The position numbers and the translations under genes were made by a program. 64,000 bases of DNA, taken from Rotaria socialis (taxonomy: Eukaryota; Rotifera; Eurotatoria; Philodinida; Philodinidae). Below the pieces are notes generated by a model. That model was not told the DNA's origin and ran no database searches. It saw nothing but the letters and a program-made list of their open reading frames with translations. The first letter of the stretch is position 1. Each line of letters starts with the position of its first letter. Location: contig CAJNYU010002514.1 of the NCBI GenBank assembly GCA_905331475.1, positions 1-64,000 of the forward strand, written 5' to 3'. Shown here piece by piece: positions 25,188 to 39,686 of this stretch.

Positions 25188-26788
25188 TTAACGTGTACTT
25201 TCAACTGTTGAATTAACTGAGCCAGCAACTGAACATGTTGAGCTTGTGGGTGATGATGCTTTAAGATCATCTGTATTGATAACATTCTTCACCGAACTAT
25301 GATTATGATCACCAGAATCAAGTGTACCAGCCTTTCCGTTGCTAATAGCAGCTTTATGTTCACGATATGGAGCAGTAATAATAAGTCGTTTACCATCATG
25401 AAGAAATGAACGCATATTTTCAACGTCAATATTCTAAATATAATAGAATACAATGAAGAATGACATTCCATTATTAAAATCTAATTCAACGATTCCGACA
25501 CTCGAATACATGCTATTCCGACGGAAACAAGTCGTTTCCGACCATGAAACTTTTAAAATACAGAAGCAAGAGGCCAATAATTTTGAATTCTCTATTGCTT
25601 GTCTGAATTAGTCTTAGTGAGAAAAACTTGTCTACTGAATAATTACCACTGCTCAACTTGTAGTTTTTTTTACTTAAATTTTATCAACTTACAGGTGGTA
25701 ATGTAACGGCTTTGTAAATATATGAACGAGCTGTATGATGTTTATCCGATGCACTTGATTCACCCTATAAATACTCAACAGATTAGTTTAAAAATAAAAA
25801 AGGGTGTGTTTTCTATTTACTTGAACAATCAAGTCATGATCTTTAAGATGAATTTGAATTTGATCTGGTCGAAAACCTGTCATATCTAATGATAAATCAA
25901 TTTTCTTTCCTCCTTTTTCTGGATCATCAGAAACTTTTGGTTCGAATGCACTTTTAAAGAATTCATCAAAATTAAATTCTTTCAAATCGCCACCAAATTT
26001 TTGTAATTGATGATGATGATCGTCTAGTTAAAGAACAAAAAAAATTCTGTCCACTATCATTTGTAGAAAATATAAATATTTACCTCGTTCCTTTGTTTCT
26101 GTTATTAATGGAAATTCGACGACCAATGTACCTACGAATAAATAGATTTATAAAGAAAAATAACAAAACAAATCAGTAGAAACCTTTAGCTGTAAGAAAC
26201 GATGTCATATGTTCAAGACTAGCATTTTCAGGTAATTCATATGTTTTACGCATTTCTCTAACTGAAAAGTCATCGCCTAAAATAAGAAGAAAACATATTT
26301 ATATGAAAAATATTGCATTCATTATTTGAATTTTACCTTCACGAAATTCTTGTTTTCCATCAATCAATAATTTACGACCAACAACTTTCACGCTCAAATC
26401 TTCTGGTTTATAACCATTTACATCGAGTGTAACACGAAATTTATCAGTGTGAGCCCGTTTTTTATGACCAGTTACAGGACAAAGTTCGCGTTGAAGACGC
26501 GGTGGATCTTGTAACCATCTGAAAAATACGAAACTTTTATAATAGAAAATAAATTCATTTTTAATGCATACTGTAGAGCATTTTGCATGCGATGTGAAGC
26601 CAAATCAACTTCATCAAAAGGATCAAATAAGTCAAGTGATGGACCTATACGAAAAAATTCTTCTAATTAGAACACAGATCCAATAAATACAGTGACTAAC
26701 CAAGAAAATTTTCAAAATCAAAAAGTTGTCGAGGAAAATGACCGACTGGTAAATGATGATGATCGCGTGTGCTGTGTAATTGTGACAT
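25188..26788 (-). CDS. Small heat-shock protein with two alpha-crystallin domains
   Basis: Spliced minus-strand gene, about 333 aa, starting MSQLHSTRDHHH and ending STVESTR. ATP-independent chaperone of the HSP20 family that holds unfolding proteins. Two alpha-crystallin domains are in tandem. The first (about residues 78-158) has FRVTLDVNGYKPEDLSVKVV, GRKLLIDGKQE and KGTLVVEFPL. The second (about 200-280) has IDLSLDMTGFRPDQIQIHLK, DHDLIVQGE and GKRLIITAPY. A His-rich linker (DDHHHQLQKFGGD) joins them. The second domain lacks the arginine-rich middle strand of the first. The Ser/Thr-rich C-terminus has no clear IxI/V motif. Most sHSPs have one such domain; two-domain forms are known in flatworms (Tsp36, Schistosoma p40). 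CCAAT occurs near 26923 and a TATA-like TTTATATTC near 26827-26835 upstream; no convincing heat-shock element was found. Confidence 0.93.
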
Positions 26789-29700
26789 GATACTTTAGTT
26801 TAAGACGACAGCAGTTACTTCGAATGAATATAAACACTGAATAAACTGATTAAAGCGCCTTTACACAAAACATCTTTCTCTTATTTCTATCGTTTTCTCT
26901 TTCACGTTCACAACCACCATTTTGACCAATAGTCAAAAGTTGTGAACAAATAAAACTGCGTAGTTTCTTATTGACATAGACAAAAGTGCACATCGAATTC
27001 ACGACGGACTGTTCGAAGAAGTCTATGTCTTTCTATATTTGTAATCAGAGACAAACAAAAGAAATGTATGCAAAGAATGCATTCGAACAATCATATGTTT
27101 ACATATAATAGTCGGCGGTTAATAATGAGGATAATACAGTACATGGCTTAGAACGATTAATGTACATAGTTCAACTGTCAAGGGCAACGCCTTTATTTAA
27201 CAAAGGCATTTACAATATGTGCTATCATTTAACTATAGATTATTTGCAATTTATTGTTTGGACGATAAAATCTAAGAATTAATTTGTCTTGATCGACTTA
27301 AATCATTTGAATATCATAATTATTTCAATTACGTCGTAATTTTAGTGAAAATAAGTGATATAGATTTTTGAACCTTTGCTATTTAAGACAACATAAAAAT
27401 AATTATGTTGTACTTATGAAACTATGGGAAATATTGGCCACAAATCACAAGCTTTTGAAAAATGAAGTTCCCTATGTTGTTATAGAAATTTTCTCTGTAT
27501 TGAATTTACCTGAAAGCTCGAATTTACCGAGTTCGACATTTGAAATACGGTCTTATTCGAGTCAATATGGGTGGTAAGTGTCGTATCAAATGTATCCTGT
27601 TTCTGTTCAAACAAATACTGTATTTAATCATTGTTACAGAATTCAATTGGAACCAGAGATGTTCAACGCGACGAAATGAATTTGAGATAGTGTTAGATTT
27701 GGCGAGTTATTTGGTCTGCTTATGATGTAAATTTTTTCTCATTAAATATCATCGTAGTTGTAAAAATTAATTAGAATGAGTTCATAATGTATAACTATAA
27801 GTCATATGAATGAAACGGAAATCAAAGAATAGACAAAAATGCAGAAACTAATTTAGCATATAGTTTCCATAACATAAATTTAGATTTTATCTATTTTCGA
27901 GAGTTTTTCGAGTCTCTGACGAACAACACGTCCACTATTATTACTAGAGAACTGCTAGATCTATATACAAAGTCAACGGAATGATCTAACTAGATAATAG
28001 TATTGAAATTGAATGAAAAGAGAAAATATATCATTTCTATGTACAAATTTTGTTTTATTATTATTATTATTATTATTTCTTCATGATAATGTGCATTCGA
28101 ACTAAATATTTTAAAAAATAGCTTATAAATTTCCATAGAATTCAAAGTTACTTAAATAATAATTATACTCTCAATTAAGTTTTCTTTAATTATAATTCAT
28201 TTTCTGCATTCAATATATGCTCTTATTGATAATGCTTTATCCAATGCAGAGATATGATTATGTATGATGGAAAACACATGCTGTCATATTTTTGTCTATT
28301 CTTATTTTGACAAAATATAAGTAATATAGGAAGGAACGACGAAGTATAGATCAAATTATAACATTTTTTGAAACAGATATTATAGGAATGATAGATTGAA
28401 TTTGATGTCAAATAATTATTTTTCTTTGTTGCCTTTTATCTTAGATAAAAATAAGAGAAAAATATCTAATTGGTTACCATAAGATATGATCACGATCAAT
28501 GTTACAGAATGTTGATAAGAATATAAGCTGACATTCATCTTAAATCGTCAAAAAAAACATTTGTTTAATTCGCTTAATTTTTTGTCATATAGAAAATTTG
28601 ATTATAACCTAAAGGATTGCGAAAGAACGAGAATTATATTTTCAGATTTATATTACTTAAATTGAAACATTAAGAAAAAAGTATATATTCGTTTTAAACT
28701 TGAACTGAAAATAAACTAGAAAAGTTCATAATATAGATTGACTTGATAAGAAGAAGAGGAAGAAATATTTCATATTCACAGATTAACAATATATTCTACT
28801 AAATACACTCAATTTTATATTAAAGGACATTTCCTTATTAATTATTACTATTTTTAAACATGAACGTTCTTATTTCTATTTAATTTAATTCATACAGAAA
28901 ATTGATTTAATTCTTATCATATAACTTCAAATTACAAATCTGAAATAATGATATTTAGAAATTGTAAACCTTGCATTACGTCTTTTGTTTACTTGGTGCT
29001 AGATCTCAAGTGTCGAACTGATTTTCGATGTTAAAAAACTAAAGAAAAACTAGATTTTCTTACAGTTCTATTGCTTCATAGATAATTTTTCTATGTTTAT
29101 CTTTCTTGATGGATTATCATGAAAATTCTACAAGTTCATGAATAATTTTATCCATTACAACTATTTAAATATTAACATTTACTTTTTCCACATATTATTT
29201 TTGTCGTGATTGACATAAATATTTATGAAAACGATGTTTCTTTTTTTCATTTTATATCCAACGGAAATGAAACAAATAAAAGATTGCTACGATTCATTTT
29301 TTCTACAAAGAAAGGCATTTATCCATAATTAACAATGATCATAATATCTATTTCTTTGATCATATTAGTTCTGATCTAATACATCATGCAATAAATAAAT
29401 TTTGTTTTATATTGTTTTTCTTTCATTCGTTAAATTCAGGGTATGTTCTGTCAAAAGTTCATTATCATAAACATACAAGTGCCTTCAAGTTCGATACATT
29501 AATATTTCATGTCAAAATTAATTATAACTGCAACTTTTGAGATCGGTCTAGTTTACTCAACTATGAAATTATCCTTCCGGTTAGAAAAGTATTCTAAATC
29601 ATAATCATAATAATTATTATTATTATTATTATTCAGTAAGATGGATAATAGAAAGACACAATATAGGTGAATTCTAACTTCATTTATATTCCGGATTTTT

Positions 29701-29945
29701 ACACGATAATTATAGATAGACCTCAATCATAGTTAATATTATTTTCATGCTTTTGAAATAATCAGTATATAATTCTCTAGTGAAACATAAAACTGTCTTG
29801 TCTTCGAATAAAAATCACATCTAGCATTAGAAAAAAAACACACAGAAAGAAAAAAAGAAAAAAAGAAGAAAAGAAGACTGTGATATATACAAAGAACATG
29901 TAAAGCATTTTATAACAAAATAAGGAGAGAAAAATCGTAAAGACT
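26789..29945. other. Upstream region of the chaperone gene and gene-free spacer
   Basis: About 3.2 kb. The first 200 bp probably hold the chaperone promoter (CCAAT near 26923). Beyond that the sequence is AT-rich with short chance frames (27368-27577, 27540-27725, 28223-28411) that lack family motifs. An (ATT)n tract lies at about 28057-28077 and another at 29611-29632. Confidence 0.5.
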
Positions 29946-32036
29946 TTATCGTCGCTGTCGTCTCATTGAATGTAAAGCGTGAAGCTCTTTTAAAGCACCT
30001 AAATTAGGTAGTTTCTTTTTCTCATGGTTACAATAACAAATTTTTTGAAAAGCCAGACGAAAATGTGCATTACATAATGGATATATTAATGGATTAAATG
30101 TTGAATTGAGATAACCAAGCCATATAGATGCTGTAAATATTTCGTCTGATACACAATCATTACACCAAGCGACAACTAAAAACAGAATAAAATATGGCAA
30201 CCATGAAACAGTAAATACGCCAACGAGCATTCCCAGTTGTCTAGCTGCTTTAAGTTCTTTTTGTAATGAATGCGAGCGACTTGGATTAATAAGTGTAGTG
30301 AAAAAAGAAAAATTCATTTTAGTTGAACTATCGATAGGTGAACTTGTCGATGAATCATTTATTAATGTAGTTATGGAATCAGTGCCTGGTGTTGTTGTTG
30401 CAATTACTTTAGAAGAAGAGTTTGTTTTTTGTAAATCATCAACTGCTGTTGATATTTTCCTAGATATTAAAAAAAAAAGAATATATATACATGAATATAT
30501 ATATATATATATATTTTTGTTTTTCTTCTTCTTATCTTCTTTATGCTTACATAGTGGTATTTGGCATTGGTTTTAATTTTCGTTGATGTTCTATTGGATT
30601 AATAAATGTTGTTTCAGAAAATTCATCTGAAAAGCTTGATGCCATCGATGTTCTTGATGTTGATCGTTTAATTGGTGAGTTTTTTGATGTTGGTGATAAT
30701 AACTTCTTCGAGTTTTTCTGTGCATATATAAGCATTGAATATTTCATACGACGTAATTCACGTGATGAATGTTTAGTTATTGTACTGTCATTATCGGATG
30801 TAAGTTTAGATAGGTCTAAATTTTTACGATCTTTATTTTCTTTTATGTGTCTTCTTGGTAAAAATATCATTGATAATGGTTTTATTTGAGCTAATGAAAA
30901 ACGTTTGTGTATTGGCGAATAATGAGAATCTTTTGTTGGTGTTGGTTGAACTTTCCAAAGGCTATCATTATCATTTCCATTTCTGGGTTGGCAGGTCGAA
31001 CAAAAACATTGGCCTGGCTCAATCGATTGTGTCAAATTATTATTAGCAGTTGTATTAATAGAAACAGATTGATAGTCAGGATTAGGTGGATTAAATGGAT
31101 TGGAAAAAATTACTGGCGATAATAAGGACTTATTGGCATTAGGGAGTTTAAATGTAGCTTGATTTTCACTAGTTAATGATGATACTTTATAGATATGATC
31201 TTGTCTCATTTGTTTTTGTGTTGCTGATGATAATCGTCGACCAAATTCCATTTTTGAACGTGAACGTATAGCAACCATTATACGAAATGACACAATAATC
31301 ATAGTTAATAGAGGAACATAAAAATTAACTAAAGCTGTCAATGTTTTAAATGTTTTATTAGAACGAAATGATGTATCACATTCGTTGCTTCGAATTATGT
31401 CGCTATATTGAGGAGCTACAGTTGACCAAAATATAACAGCCGGAGCCCATAATGATGATATAAACCAAACAAGTAAAATAAATATAGTTGCTCGTCGACG
31501 TGTACGTTTCTGTAGATATCGTAACGGATAAACAACAGCCCAATAACGATCAAGACTGAGCAAAACAAGATTAAATATGCTTGCAGTGCTAAAAAAAATA
31601 AGTTAAAAACAAAACAAAAATTTTATTGCAATTAAATTTATGATATAACTTTATATATATATTCATATAAGGTGCGTATCTATCTAAATATATTTTCTAA
31701 CTACCTTGCAACATAATCAATGGATAGCCACATTTTGCATATAACAGATGAAAATGGCCATCGACCAGCAATTATGTTAGCTGCACTTAAAGGCATAACA
31801 AATAGACCAACAGATAAATCAGCTAATGCTAAACTGAGAATAAATAGATTTGATACTGTTCGTAAATTTTTTTCTGTTTGTATAGCATATAGTACTAAAA
31901 TATTTCCGCATACAGTAAATATTGATAAACTAGAAAGGATACAGCCAAGGGTTATTCTTTGAAATAATTTCTCGACAAATATTGTCGATGTATTTGCGTC
32001 TGTAATGGAACTTTGAATCGTCTCATTCATACTCAT
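29946..32036 (-). CDS. HRH1-like: Histamine-H1-like biogenic-amine G protein-coupled receptor
   Basis: Three exons (31705-32036, 30551-31588, 29946-30459) keep the frame and give 627 aa. Seven membrane segments are readable. Amine-receptor marks: SLALADLSVG in TM2, the binding aspartate in SIDYVAST (TM3), DRYWAVVYPLRY after TM3, and NPLIYPLCNAHF in TM7. TM5 reads ALVNFYVPLL, with the Asn used by H1 receptors. TM6-TM7 read SWLPYFILFL and SIWLGYLNSTFNPLIY, much closer to vertebrate HRH1 (IWLGYINSTLNPLIYPLCN) than to muscarinic receptors. The extracellular cysteine in NECDTSF pairs with the TM3 cysteine. The third intracellular loop is very long (about 290 residues) and Ser/Thr/Lys-rich; the C-tail is short. 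This suggests a Gq-type amine receptor at the plasma membrane. The ligand cannot be fixed from sequence; other protostome amine receptors remain possible. Confidence 0.92.
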
Positions 32037-32610
32037 TTATCAATATTTGATGTTTTGTGCTTGTTATCATTCAGATATCTGAATGAGTTGTAAGAATAAC
32101 AATGATAATATTGAAATTAATATCTAATTATTGTCATTTATAAACTAATAAATAATGATGATAAATTGATATAAATATACTAAAACGAAAAAAAAAATCA
32201 AATCATGATAGTTTTCTTTTTTAAGTATCTCTTATTATTTTGATAATAATAAATCATCAACATTAGAAATCCTAGCAAAGCAAACAAATCTCAATCATTA
32301 GCTGATTTTACGGATTTCATTTGACATATATGTTAAACATAAACTGACATGTATGTTAGGAAGGAAGACAGAAAAATGGTCTTCTTACTTGCTGATTTTC
32401 GGTAAAATAAATAATAACACAGATCTTTCATTACGAAGTAACATGTGGCAAAAATGAATAGAAATATCTCTTCTTAACACAAGTTACATTATAATAGTGC
32501 TAAAATAGGTAACAACATTATACACTATTTGTCACAAAGCAAGAAAAAGAAAAAAATTAGTTTGTTGAAACCAAATAGGCCAGAACGAAACCAGTAGTCT
32601 ACGTCAGTTG

Positions 32611-32655
<45 letters not shown>

Positions 32656-35600
32656 TCTATTGTTTTTCATTTCTTTTGATACTATTTTGTTGTCATTGTG
32701 TCATCTAGAAAATGGCATTAGAATCGAAGCCACCAACGGAGAAATGGGAAAAGAACGGTAGAAGAACTACAAAAGCAACTGATCATAAATAAGTATAAGA
32801 AAATATTTGACGCTAGGGAATGAGAGCATACGGTGACAAGCTCTATATCATGTTCTTTTTCTCCATTTCCGACCTCCATTGATATGTTTTGTTAGTTTGT
32901 GCTTTTGTGAAAGTCTCACTTCTACATATTTATACTATGAATGACATACGAACTTAGATCAGTTCTCAACATATTGAGACAATTTTACAATTCAAATTAA
33001 ATCAGAATGAATCTAGAATTGAGATTCAAAATTAGTTAATACAGTTGACTGCAGTTAAGAGTTTGGATAACAGATGAGTTTCTCTTCACACTATAACAAA
33101 CTCACTTATATTAATTATCTCTATATAAAATATTTATTTAATTTAAACTGTATCATGTGATTAGAAATATGATAAACTACTATTAATAACTTGGGATATA
33201 TGACACAGAAAAAAGTATCTCAATAGTAATACCTATAGACACACACAAGTAAATTAAACAAAAGATATATCATAAAATAGTTTTTCATAAAAAAAAGAAA
33301 TTTCCTGCTGAACTATCTATCATTCTAAATTGTGGCTATGTGTAGAAATAGGGACCGTTAGATCAAAATGATACGATATATAAACTCATTCAATATTATT
33401 AACGGTTTACTTGAGGAAAAAAATTAATTTGCAAAATGAAACAAAATACTCTGTAAGAGAATATGAAGTGTTAAAATGAATCGACAAAGTAAAATGATAC
33501 AAAATAATCTATTGGGGTAATTGAGTTGTTTCTTTTCCATTTATTTTATTAGATTTGAAAACTAATGAAAGTTAATTATACATTGAGATGAACGAAGAAA
33601 GAAAACATAATCTTGACTTTATTTCTCTTTCTTCTTCAGTAAGACCGATCTAATTAATACTTTAAATTTTCTAATTGTCACTCTATTGAAAAGGAATAAA
33701 AAGATTCCTTTTCTTTAAAGGATTTTATGCTTTTCTTTGTATTATCATCATATAAAATAAACATCAAAAACATTTCTTAACAACTGACTAAAATCAACTT
33801 AGAAATAACAAACAGAAAAATGAAATGAAGTAAAAAATATATTCATCATGGAAATAAAATAACTGTGAAAAACAAGTCTTGAAGAATCTAAAACTACTTA
33901 CATATTTGAAATGCATTCATGCAATCATTGAATGCCTCTTGTTTACTCTCTATACTTCCTGAGGATGAGTATGAATGAAGACTAAAAGACAGTATGACTC
34001 AGCTCAATCTCAAAAGATATTTATTGCAACTTTGTTCTGAACGTAGAAATTAGTCCTCAACATATCATTGCTAATTAAATAGATTTCTTTTTATCGCGAT
34101 TCGATTTCTTCTTGTTGCAAATGTTTACTTAATGTTACGAATAGATGAGAAGTGCCATAATATGAGAAAAGTGAAGTAAAAAAAATCTCCCATATGGCGC
34201 ATGCCAATCCATAAATAACTCTAAGAAGTACTTTCTTATTCAAATTTATGTATACTGGATACGAGTCAACACCATGTCTATATTATCAATCATAAAAACA
34301 TTGGAGAAAACAGAATTAGGAACATATAAAATGATTACTAACTAAGAAAAATTATCCATTTGCAGATGATTCTTTTTTGTTGTTTGGTAACATACTATGA
34401 GAAACTCAATTTTGTTTTTTTGTGAATTTATTCCTTGATTGTTTGAGGTCAAAAAACGATGTTTTCTATATATTATACCTTACTATTTAATCAAGATGGA
34501 TAGGTAGACTAAATGATGCATTATCACTATTAAATTCTAGTACAATTTTCTTAAATAATACAAGGCTACGTGAGAATTCTTTCCCTATTAAAAATCTAAA
34601 ACATTTTTGTTTTATAATAGTCAGATTTGATTAGAAAATATCGACAGTCTTCTCGATCTAAAAATGTCTTGACTTCATGAAATTTGTGAATATACAGACA
34701 TACTAACATATCGTGATGGAGAACGAAAGAGTATTTCAAATATCAAACAGAAAAAATGGCGAGAAAGGCGCAAGAAAATGAAAGAAATAAAAAACAAAAT
34801 TGGCGTGTGCACAAATAATTGCAATAACAGAAATTAAAAAAAGAAAGAAAATTATAGAGAAAACAGAAACTTAAAAAAAATGACACATTTTTCTGATTAC
34901 GTGACGGATACGGCAATATGACAGGCGATATTATAAAAAAGAAAAGGTTTGTTTCTACTAATCAATAAAAGTAACATGAAAGGGGTATAGCAAACTGGCG
35001 AAACAGTTGCTGTTGTGCAAATAACATGTCTACATTTCTCAATTTATTGTTGCTGTCACCGAATAATCTAACTCTCACTATTACTTTTTGATCATCATCA
35101 TCATCGGGTAATTGAAGTGAAATCTTGTACATTCTGTTTCTTGTTTTCCTCATTAATCAGCAATAAAAAAAAAGTTATCTTCACAACATCATCTTTTTCT
35201 GTTTTCTTCTTATTCTTCTTATCGCTACATTCGTTTCATGTCACTTGTTACTACGTAGTAAAACCTAGTGATTATTCGATGATGATACACTAGAAATATA
35301 TACACTCGTATAGGATGTGCACATCTCTAATCGCATTAGAATGCACGGAGAACAAGAAGGCAAAGCTGTTAGGAAAATAAAAGAGAAAGCTCTGTACTGA
35401 TTGATCTAGTGCGGAACCTACACTTGCTATTCTCATGAAAAGTGACAGAATCATTTTGATGAAATTAAGCAGTAAACGACGCAAACTAAGGATTCTAAAG
35501 AAGAAAAAAGTAATTTTCTATGAACAGTACACCGTAAGTTTTTTTTATTTCTCTAGAATTTCAACAAATAGAAACATAAAACTTGGCTCGTCAATGATTT

Positions 35601-38137
35601 CATTGATAGTCATCTTTTATATGCAAAAAAAACATAGGGTCATCATCGTTTTTCTTTTCCTCTATTTGGCTTCAATCTACGTAATAATCATACAGACATA
35701 TAAGCAATTGTTGTTTTCATGAGCAATATAATCAATTATCGAAAAACTTTGCCATTAACAAATTTACATATTACTGTATCAAATAAATGACAAAATAATA
35801 CCAATTTGTTGTATTAGAAGCGGAAAAGAATTCGAAAGAAATATAGTAATTAATATTTATTAAATAATTCTTATCTGTCATTCTTAATGTTTGGAACCTG
35901 TTTTTTTCTTGCGCAGAAATTAACAAAAAAAAGGCTTAAAACTAGTAAGTTATTTTTAACAGTTGAGTCTAGTATTTGTTCAAGTGAGTAATAAGTAAGT
36001 AAAAAGATTGGTCTTTTTCTCTACGGGCATAATGGCGCTTGCTTGTCTCTTTTTTTCTCTTCAGTCCTATTAGATAATTAGTCAAAGAGATCATTCCTAA
36101 TAGGCAGCTACACTCTCTCATCATAGAGAAGGAGCACCATTAGATTTGTAATATTTAGTTTTTCCTTAAGAAAAAAGAACTGAGACTAGTAAGGAGCTGA
36201 TGAAATATTGATTAGCGATGTAGGAAGACTTTTGAGAAAAAGTCTGAACTCGACAGTTCTTTACGATGAGCATTTGCAGTAATGTAAACTATGAAAAGCG
36301 ACAACCGAGTATTAATATTTTTCAATTACTTATGTGTTAGCCAACGAGAGTATCTTAGATTAGTATTTAACTGATCATCGTTCGTGATCAACTTTTATAC
36401 ACGGATGTATATATTAAGATGTTTTTGACAGCTACGACACTTAGAATTTCTTCTGATTTTGTTATTAGCAAAATTTCTACTATATAATACCGAATAGATT
36501 AGATACATTTAAACAGGATAGATTGCGAAAGGTGTTTTTTTTTCGATGAATATTTTCTGATAATCCTAAAATAATTCGAAACAGAAAAGTGTTTTTAAAA
36601 TGAAGTGCAACTCATTAGCAATTATTTGCTTATCTAATGTAAATTGCTTTTGGGTGCTACTTTGCCATAGAACTGAGCATAGTGTTTGATCATGAACTGC
36701 TTCAGTCCATTTTATTTTCTGAGTGATAATAACACGAGAGAAGAAACTAACGTTCACATGTAGATTGTTTGTCAATGTCAACGCATGATTTTTTTTACGG
36801 CTATTCTAATTTATATAATGCTCACTGAAAATCAGATTAAAACGATTCCTAAGAATTATGAAGTCCTAACTCACTGATTTTTACGATCGTTTCAATCTTT
36901 CAGTTTTATCCTATCACAAAATATAAATGGATGTGCTAAAATAACGAACAAAACTAAGAGAAGAACGTCATATTCGAGTGTGCACTCAAGCATTATAGCT
37001 ATAAGTAAGCCTAACACCCATTGTTGATAAGACACAAACATCATCGTCAAGATCTCTCATCATGCATATTGTAAACTATAGTAAATAATTTAGGTAGAAA
37101 AAAAAATTTTTGGATCGAAAATTTTTCAAATCAAAAGCAAACTATTTTTTTTTTGAAATTGATGAATAGATGGTTTTCTTACATGTGAATCGAAAGAATT
37201 CACATCGAAAATATACTCTTCATCTTACAAAGGTTTAATTGAATGTTGGCATTAAATTCAATTTTTATTTTCACATGAAATAGCCCATACGATACATATA
37301 GTTACCTTGATGGGACCATCTTGCTTATGCACATAGGAAAAATATCCTATGAAAAAAGGGTAGTTTCGAGTTCCAAACAGTTTCTAGATCGAATGTTTGT
37401 CACCTGAAAATAAGTTTAACTTCTAAAAATATATCTAGCTTTTTTATCAAGATCCTAGTGAATGTTCTATGGACAAATCTTGAAATCTGCACAGGTCAAT
37501 AGTACGAAAAAAATTCACTTAGGGTACCATTTTGACTTTTAAATAACAAGACTATTTTGCATGCTCTTCTGCCACTTGACTGTTTGTACTGATATACGTT
37601 TTTATTGAACCTATACAAATATAGGGAAAATTTTCTCATTAAAAAAGTGCACAAGAGCTTTCTCAATGATGAACTTGACATCATTGTGAAAGTTTAAATA
37701 AATATCATGAAAATATATAACAATACCGATAATTGAAATGTGCTGGTTAATTTTGACCTGATTATTGAGTTTTTCGTTAATAACTATTTATTGTCGTTTT
37801 AAATCGAAGCAACATTCTTTTACTCGATGACAAATTATATAGCATTGAATTTGACGAAGTTTGCTTCTATTCAATTTAGCTAATTAATCAACTCTAGCTA
37901 GTTGACAAAAAGTTGCAAGAAAATAAACATCTGTCCATAAGATACTGAATACTAAGCTTATATTTTTTCTTACGTATTCTCCTATAATAAAGAACGATAC
38001 TGCATTTATGATCTATCGCTATTATTTTTCAAATATTATCGACTATCTTAGTAATATATAAAGCTTGAAATTTTACTTTAAAATCTTTCTATCTACAATT
38101 GATAATATATTCTAAAAGTTGAATCAATCATGAACAC

Positions 38138-38174
<37 letters not shown>

Positions 38175-39473
38175 CACTTCTAATAGATTCGAACTGATAC
38201 ATTCATGATATTTGAGAATATTCAGATGTCATAGCTTCAGCTCTGTTTTTTATGATGTATTCAGTAGGTCAATTGTTACTCTGCTATCTTGAATGTCAAA
38301 CTTAGTTTCAGTCTATGATCATTCATCAGAATATTCGCAATGATGTCGAGCATTGGTCCACTAAATATTCAAATCTGTATTTTATTTTTTTTAGCTTTGA
38401 TTTTTTATAATACTATTTTTCTTACTATAATAGTTTGGATAAAATTTACAAGCAAAATACGAAATATTTAAGTATAAATACTTTCTAAAGATATACTATT
38501 AGCATGAACATTTCCATTAGCTATTATTGATTTCATTGATTAGCCATAACTATTAAGATTAAATTGAATCTTATGATTCTAGTTTGTATCAGATCTAGTT
38601 TCGTGACAATGTGTTCCTATCAAATCAGTACTATTTTAAAATCGCTTTCATATGCTTATCGTAATAAGAACTTCAATAGTCTGGGCTCACTAAAAACTTG
38701 AAATAAGTAGAATATAATTGCTCCTCTCTCGAATGATTTTTCAAGTCTGATTTCTACCAGAGCTAATTAATAATAAGTAAAGATAAAATTATGCACTGAA
38801 ATAAAAACTGACGCTTTGCTTAATTCTAGCACTAATTAGTATTAAACATATATTTTTTATTCCAAAATAATACCGACGTGTCACACTGAATTCTGATTCT
38901 AATGCAGCACTTCTATAACGTTGTGACACGCTCTAGAGATCATTCCATGATGTTTTTTGTCTGAAATGCGAACTTATGGTTAATTCACTGGATATTTTAG
39001 GCTACATCTGACTACTATTACAGATATCTTAAATTTGTTAGTTTAATCATTTAGACTTACTTTTCATTCATTATTGTATGGTGAATTTTAATATTGAGAT
39101 TTAACTATAAATAATAACATAAGTGAATGTGTTTCATATCAGTTGAATAAGATTTGAAAACATTATGAAACAGTATACAAAGGAATCTGTAGATTTCTTT
39201 TAACTAAAGTCAAATTATTTGTTTATGTACATAAACATAATGAAATTATCTATCTAGAGAACAGCCATATATTAGCTGTTGGACAATCAATCATCGTGCA
39301 AAAGAAATTATCGACAGACGTTCCTCATCATATGTTTAGCAATTTACTCATGGACGATGAATAAATCTCCAATGTTTTCTTACAAGAATAAACATAGAAT
39401 AATACGTCAAATAACATACGAATCGCAATTAGCTTTCATCATCGAAATAAATAGCATTACGTTTATAATTCCC
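32037..39473. other. Gene desert, left part
   Basis: About 7.4 kb of AT-rich sequence with no frame that shows conserved motifs, splicing or coding composition. A (CAT)n/(ATC)n tract runs from about 32610 to 32656 and an (AT)n tract from about 38143 to 38172. The sequence around 35290-35345 has a short GTGCACATCTCT motif resembling the ends of the hAT-like elements, but no partner was found. Confidence 0.5.
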
Positions 39474-39481
39474 ATTTAGGT

Positions 39482-39686
39482 TACGGATGTACCAGTACCA
39501 GTATTATTGGTTGTATGGGTACCAGTATTTCTAGTTTGCCAGGATCATTGGTGTCAATACACACCAGTATTGAGAGTTCCACTAACTAACATCTCCAATA
39601 CTGGTGCGTGCTGACACCGATGACTCTGGCATATTAGAAATGCTGGTACCCATATAACCAATAATACTAGTACTGGTGCATCCCTA
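39482..39686. mobile_element. Foldback hAT-type non-autonomous element with 8-bp target duplication
   Basis: A 205-bp near-palindrome: the two arms of about 95 bp mirror each other along their length, roughly 85% by eye, around a short loop near 39575-39590. Ends are TACGGATG and CATCCCTA. It is flanked on both sides by the exact 8-bp repeat ATTTAGGT (39474-39481 and 39687-39694). The 8-bp duplication and TAGGGATG-type ends place it in the hAT superfamily; it has no transposase. Confidence 0.8.

Noticed and set aside
26789-27060. Heat-shock element upstream of the two-domain chaperone
   Set aside because: GAA/TTC triplets occur (for example GTTCGAAGAAG) but not with the required alternating spacing.
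30298-31122. Plus-strand frames opposite the GPCR exons
   Set aside because: Shadows of the receptor coding sequence on the other strand.
32607-32656. CAT/ATC microsatellite as a structured element
   Set aside because: A simple sequence repeat; the window has several similar CT, AT, ATT and CTT tracts.
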